The notes beneath the pieces are model-generated. The model was not told the origin of the DNA and searched no databases. It saw nothing but the letters and a program-made list of their open reading frames with translations. A DNA stretch of 64,000 bases from Akkermansiaceae bacterium UBA2381 (GTDB lineage: Bacteria; Verrucomicrobiota; Verrucomicrobiia; Verrucomicrobiales; DEV007): positions 11,574-75,573 of the forward strand of contig DDSV01000006.1 of NCBI GenBank assembly GCA_002344215.1, written 5' to 3'. This document shows, in pieces, positions 60,296-64,000 of the stretch. Position 1 is the stretch's first letter; the number at the start of each line of letters is the position of its first letter. A program made the position numbers and the translations under genes.

Positions 60296-62740
60296 TTACT
60301 CCCTCGTCTCGTCCGTGGTCATGAAGCTGACCTGCATTGCCGAATACTCCTGACACTTTTTCGACATGACCGATTCTCCTAGTTCCTCACACACCTCTCC
60401 ATAGACCCGGAAGATCCGGGAAAGGCGCCCGCGAAATTGGGAAAGAAGCGGCTCCGCGACACTGGACTTTCCGGAGAGCATGGCCCCGGCCGCCTCAGCG
60501 GTCTCAACCCCCTTGAGCACGACCTTGACGGCCGCTTCAGGCTCTTCCTCTAGAAATTTGAGATGCTCGAGGCGCGCCTCGGCGAGAACAAGGGTTCCCT
60601 CGACATGTTTGGAATTCGCCTCGAGAGCGGTCCTGAGGGCATCCACTCCCCGAATGGACATCCGGTAGCCGGAGGACCACTTACCCTCCCCGCGCTCAAG
60701 CTCCCCGAGATGGATGAGACTCCGACACAGAAGAATTGCCACTTCCGTGTCTTCGGGGTTTCCGGCATTCAGAGAAGTGACGAGCCGGAGGGATTCGTTG
60801 TAAAGCTGGTCCAGATCCTCGGTCGTGGCATTTTTCGAGACAAAAAGTTCCCCCAGTTCGAGATAACTCTCCGCCATCTGAATCGACTGAAGTGCGGAAA
60901 ATCCGTTCACCCCCCGGAGGGTCTCAATGGTTTCCATCGCCGCGATGTGGGCATTGATGGCGTCGTCGCCGCGCCCTGCCAATCTCAGGGATTTCGCCGC
61001 CTGAAATTGAAGTTTTCCGATCAGTTCCGTCAGATGGACCTGATCCGATGAATCTTTGCGCAGTTCGATCGCCAACTCCGCCGATTTGGAATAGGCATTG
61101 ATCGCCCTGTCGTAGAGGCGATGCGCGTCGTAGACCCGCCCCAGTTTGAAGGCAGTGCCGGCCAGACGTGTCACCGCCCTTTCATCCTGTGGCTTGATCC
61201 TGATACTTTCCTCAAAGTGATGCACCGCCTTCTCAAGAATCTCAAGAGCCTCGTGACCGACGGGGTTATCAACCAGGGTGCTGAGACTCTCGTAGCTATC
61301 AGCGAGACGCGTGTGAATATCGAGAACCGCATCCCCCTCCCCATCGACGTGCTTGAGTGCAGCGGTAAAGGCCTCAACCGCTTCGCGGAAATGTCCGGTG
61401 GCCCGATCCGCGAGTTCCATCTTTCGCTCGATGTGCGCGAGACTGTGAAGGGCCCGGGCCCGCTCCAGCTCGGTCTCAGGACTATCGCCGACATCCGCGA
61501 GCGTTTTCAGATAGTAGTCCCTCGATTTTTCCAAATCCTCTTTCCGAATAGCCGCGACTCCGCTGCCACCGGCATTGTCACCGCCCGCCATCTGATGAAA
61601 GAAGGTATCGGCGGCCTCGCGTGACTGTTTCAGATCAGTGACCGTATCGGCCCATCGTTCATCGAGATGGGTGATATGGGCCCGCTGCGTTGTCACCACC
61701 TGATCAAGTTGGGTCACTTTATTCTGAAAGAAATAGGTCTTCCGGAAGTACTCGACGAGGTAATAGGTCGCACCAAGAAAGGACAGCCCGAGGCAGGCGG
61801 CAATGGCGCGGGCTCCAAAGAGCTTTGCCTTTTGTTTGCGCCGTTCCCAGAGAACCCTTTCCTCGGCATCCTCAAGCGCAAAACGGTGTTCAAGGGCACG
61901 GAACTGGTTCCTCACCTCCCGCAGATCGACAGGACGTTCCGCAGGATTCAAGCTGAGGCAACGGTCGATGATCTCGCGACAAAGCTTGAACTCTTTGCCC
62001 AGGGCGAAGGAGGAGCCCCAGGCAATTCCGGGGTTCCGATGCAATTCGTCGACGTAGGCAGGAGCATTGATCGCCACCGGACGTCCCCCGCTATGGGCGA
62101 TGAGCCGATGATGCTCTTTGAGATAAGCCAGACCACGGGGCAGCCTCTCGTTGATCAGCCAGAAGGCAATGAGACCGAAACTGTAGACATCCCACTTTTG
62201 AATCCGACCTTCGCCCCAGGGCCTCCCGCCTGACAGAAGTTGCTCCGGCGCCGAAAAGAACGCGGAATCACCGAGATCGATATGGTGTATATCCCCGACA
62301 AGACCGGAGCCGTAATCCATTACCATGGGCTCCCTGTTGTCACCGGAAAGGAGAATACTCCCGGGATGGAGATGGCCATGGTAGACCCCATGCTTGTGCG
62401 CATGACCGAGAATTTCGGCAAGCCTGCGGATCACCGCCCAGGCCGCTGATTCCTTCATCGACGACACTTTCGAAAGTGGCTGTCCGGAGATTCGTTCCAT
62501 CAGGACCGCATAGGGGGGACTGGAAAACCGATGATCCAGCACCGCAGGTGTCCCGTGAAGATCTGGCATTGCCGCCATCCTCGCGAAGTTCCGCTCCAGA
62601 AACTGCCGGTCTATCGCCAGGGAATTGAATCTCTTGATGACGTGACTGGATTCCCGACCCACCACCTCAAAGACTTCTCCCGATGAACCCGCTCCGAGAG
62701 AGGCACCCAGTTTCAGCGTTTCAAGAGACTCGTTGATCAT
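60296..62740 (-). CDS. TPR protein with degenerate Ser/Thr kinase domain (pseudokinase)
   Basis: Membrane protein (814 aa). Residues 1-290 form a PknB-like kinase fold: the glycine loop LGAGSSGEVFEVV, a VAIK-like HVIKRF lysine near residue 36, DYG in VMDYGSGLVG for DFG, and SAPEQL for APE. The catalytic loop reads YHGHLHPGSILLS, where the essential Asp of HRD is His and the later Asn is Ser. A TM helix (ACLGLSFLGATYYLVEYF) near 315 is followed by a long TPR region. It is probably a signalling scaffold, not an active kinase. It sits alone, flanked by AT-rich sequence upstream. Confidence 0.85.
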   Translation of the reverse strand: MINESLETLKLGASLGAGSSGEVFEVVGRESSHVIKRFNSLAIDRQFLERNFARMAAMPDLHGTPAVLDHRFSSPPYAVLMERISGQPLSKVSSMKESAAWAVIRRLAEILGHAHKHGVYHGHLHPGSILLSGDNREPMVMDYGSGLVGDIHHIDLGDSAFFSAPEQLLSGGRPWGEGRIQKWDVYSFGLIAFWLINERLPRGLAYLKEHHRLIAHSGGRPVAINAPAYVDELHRNPGIAWGSSFALGKEFKLCREIIDRCLSLNPAERPVDLREVRNQFRALEHRFALEDAEERVLWERRKQKAKLFGARAIAACLGLSFLGATYYLVEYFRKTYFFQNKVTQLDQVVTTQRAHITHLDERWADTVTDLKQSREAADTFFHQMAGGDNAGGSGVAAIRKEDLEKSRDYYLKTLADVGDSPETELERARALHSLAHIERKMELADRATGHFREAVEAFTAALKHVDGEGDAVLDIHTRLADSYESLSTLVDNPVGHEALEILEKAVHHFEESIRIKPQDERAVTRLAGTAFKLGRVYDAHRLYDRAINAYSKSAELAIELRKDSSDQVHLTELIGKLQFQAAKSLRLAGRGDDAINAHIAAMETIETLRGVNGFSALQSIQMAESYLELGELFVSKNATTEDLDQLYNESLRLVTSLNAGNPEDTEVAILLCRSLIHLGELERGEGKWSSGYRMSIRGVDALRTALEANSKHVEGTLVLAEARLEHLKFLEEEPEAAVKVVLKGVETAEAAGAMLSGKSSVAEPLLSQFRGRLSRIFRVYGEVCEELGESVMSKKCQEYSAMQVSFMTTDETRE

Positions 62741-63109
62741 TCTGCAAAGGGACGAAAATGAACTCCATTCACCTATCGGATGAGCAGGTTTTAATCCACT
62801 GGAAATTATAAAAATTAGACCAGTTCAGCGTAAAATATATAAAATTCGCGAATCAAACAAGAGAATTTTCTCGTTTTTATAGAAACAAGACAATTAAAAT
62901 CAAGCCAACGGCGGACATCAGCCCCGAAAATCGTGGCTCGTCTGGAAGTTTCCGTCCTGCCTGTTTGACGGGAGAAGACGCAGACGCCAGTATCCGGTGG
63001 TTAGCCGTACGCAAACCGCAAGTTCTGCACAGTGGATCACTGCATATGCGCAGCAGATCACGCGAATGCGGTGAACCCTGTCACTGCCGGACCGCTACGG
63101 CGATTTTTG
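62741..63109 (+). other. Divergent AT-rich intergenic region
   Basis: The 369-bp gap between the divergent pseudokinase and CcoS-like genes has no supported gene. Its left 140 bp are AT-rich with several TATAAT-like words and a gagaattttctc palindrome at 62860-62871, so promoters for both sides probably lie there. The right half is GC-rich with a ctgcatatgcgcag palindrome at 63042-63055. I see no clear FNR box. Confidence 0.5.
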
Positions 63110-63319
63110 ATGGAAGTTCTTTTTCTCACCACCCTGTTCAGCGTCGTGTTTGCGATATTTTTTCTGCTGCTCTTCTTCAGCAGCCGGCAGAATCGCCACT
63201 CGTGCTCTGATCAGGATGCGCTTATCCCGTTTCGAGGCGACAAACCGAATGCCCTCGCCATCGAGACCACTCCTTTAACCAATCCGACCAGCAACCCAAC
63301 TGAAGATGACCAGCGATAG
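63110..63319 (+). CDS. CcoS-like small cytochrome oxidase assembly protein
   Basis: Small membrane protein (69 aa). A single N-terminal TM helix (VLFLTTLFSVVFAIFFLLLFF) is followed by an acidic DQDALIPFRGDK, resembling the D-x-DD-L-E...-P tail after the TM of CcoS, the maturation factor of cbb3 oxidases. It lies directly before ccoN, overlapping it by 14 bases, which supports the link. Canonical CcoS sits after ccoGHI genes, so the order is unusual. The assignment rests on topology, tail pattern and position. ATG 63110 is the best start by hydropathy. Confidence 0.55.
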   Translation: MEVLFLTTLFSVVFAIFFLLLFFSSRQNRHSCSDQDALIPFRGDKPNALAIETTPLTNPTSNPTEDDQR

Positions 63320-64000
63320 CTCCACGAAAAACAAAGTGACGATCGAGTTCGACGATCAAACCCCGCGATGGTTCATGATCGCCTCGATCGGATGGGGCGT
63401 CGTAGCGATGCTGGTCGGGGTCATCATCGCTTTCCAGCTGAACTTCTGGCAGGTGAACGGCCACATTTTCGAGATCCTCACCAGTTGGCTTCCCGAATCG
63501 ATGCAGTTCAAGTCGGACGGAGTTCAGTTCCTCACCTTCGGTCGTCTCCGTCCTCTCCACACGAATGCCGCGATCTTTGCTTTCGTCGGGAATATGATGT
63601 TCTCGGGGGTCTACTATTCAACCCAGCGCCTCTGCAACACACGGACCTACTCGGACCTGCTTTCGAAAATCCACTTCTGGGGCTGGCAGCTCATCATCGT
63701 CGGTGCCGCCCTCACTCTGCCCGCCGGTCTTACGCGCGGCAAAGAATACGCCGAACTGATCTGGCCGATCAACCTCGCCGTGGTCGTCATCTGGGTCGTC
63801 TTCGCCCTGAACTTCTTCCTCACCCTCAAGGTCCGTCGCGAGAAGTCCCTCTATGTGGCCCTCTGGTTCTACATCGCAACGATCATCACCGTGGCGATGC
63901 TCTACATCGTCAATCACCTCCAGATTCCGACCAGTCTCGTGCATAGCTACCCGGTCTTCGGCGGGGTGCAGGATGCGCTCGTGCAGTGGTGGTACGGGCA
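63306..64000 (+). CDS. ccoN: cbb3-type cytochrome c oxidase subunit I (CcoN), 5' part
   Basis: N-terminal 231 codons of the catalytic haem-copper subunit of cbb3 oxidase; the gene runs off the right edge. After a polar start, WFMIASIGWGVVAMLVGVII is the first helix. FGRLRPLHTNAAIFAFVGN carries the low-spin haem His in its C-type position. Further helices follow, ending at VQDALVQWWYGH, with the start of the copper-ligand YGHNAV motif. It should be followed by ccoO and partners. It terminates at the edge only because of the window, not through a stop codon. Confidence 0.94.
   Translation, partial: MTSDSSTKNKVTIEFDDQTPRWFMIASIGWGVVAMLVGVIIAFQLNFWQVNGHIFEILTSWLPESMQFKSDGVQFLTFGRLRPLHTNAAIFAFVGNMMFSGVYYSTQRLCNTRTYSDLLSKIHFWGWQLIIVGAALTLPAGLTRGKEYAELIWPINLAVVVIWVVFALNFFLTLKVRREKSLYVALWFYIATIITVAMLYIVNHLQIPTSLVHSYPVFGGVQDALVQWWYG

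Noticed and set aside
61121..62233. Two + strand frames of 167 and 188 codons
   Set aside because: Antisense to the kinase-TPR gene and without any domain resemblance.
62965..63210. 81-codon frame before ccoN in another frame
   Set aside because: It lacks a TM pattern and overlaps the CcoS-like frame, which has a clear membrane helix and acidic tail.

Overview
The window comes from a moderately GC-rich Gram-negative chromosome, most likely a member of Verrucomicrobiota. This is inferred from an exosortase with a PEP-CTERM substrate, many secreted DUF1080/GDSL, ThuA and xylose-isomerase-like proteins, a cbb3-type oxidase, and abundant heptanucleotide (GAACNNN) and REP-type repeats. A Planctomycetota or Lentisphaerota origin is less likely but not excluded. 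No rRNA or tRNA genes were recognised.

Region 1 (31-13352, all + strand) is a surface-polysaccharide cluster. It holds six glycosyltransferases, an FkbM methyltransferase, an acyltransferase, a multi-pass repeat-unit polymerase candidate, two class I methyltransferases and an AsnB-type amidotransferase. Most junctions are 4-bp TTGA, GTGA or ATGA overlaps, which suggests one or two long operons. A short terminal-inverted-repeat element sits between the genes at 7576 and 8891.

Region 2 (13353-21445) is an accessory repeat island. It carries four toxin-antitoxin-like pairs (HicBA, AbrB/VapC, VapBC on the - strand, DUF433/DUF5615), a YdcF protein, a NodU/CmcH carbamoyltransferase, an EpsI-like protein and a four-helix-bundle protein. 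Between them lie heptamer arrays, hairpins, a 183-bp MITE-like element with nested inverted repeats, and an identical 51-bp inverted repeat pair around the DUF433/DUF5615/EpsI block. All four TA pairs have a candidate promoter whose -10 box ends only 5-6 nt before the start codon, which points to leaderless transcripts.

Region 3 (21446-39212) is the exopolysaccharide/exosortase locus. On the + strand are a WbuB-like glycosyltransferase with a heptamer-repeat insertion inside its coding sequence, a PEP-CTERM protein, a membrane-anchored helical-repeat protein, a REP-associated transposase among REP hairpins, and the exosortase. On the - strand an operon-like run encodes a second helical-repeat protein, a SEL1 protein, a WecA/MraY-type sugar-phosphate transferase with a novel C-terminal extension, an outer-membrane barrel, an SdrD-B-like secreted protein, Wza, Wzc and an O-antigen ligase. 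Together these could build, polymerise, export and anchor a polymer with PEP-CTERM proteins.

Region 4 (39444-57136) is mainly catabolic and secreted functions: esterase, FAD oxidoreductase with SLH-like C-terminus, beta-helix protein, SDR, DUF1080-like lectins, GDSL-DUF1080 fusion, amidohydrolase, two TIM-barrel isomerases, ThuA, a secreted EEP phosphatase/nuclease and a PIG-L deacetylase. Region 5 (57308-64000) holds a heavy-metal P-type ATPase, a transglutaminase-like protein, a TPR protein with a degenerate kinase domain, and the start of a cbb3 oxidase operon (CcoS-like protein, then ccoN running off the right edge).
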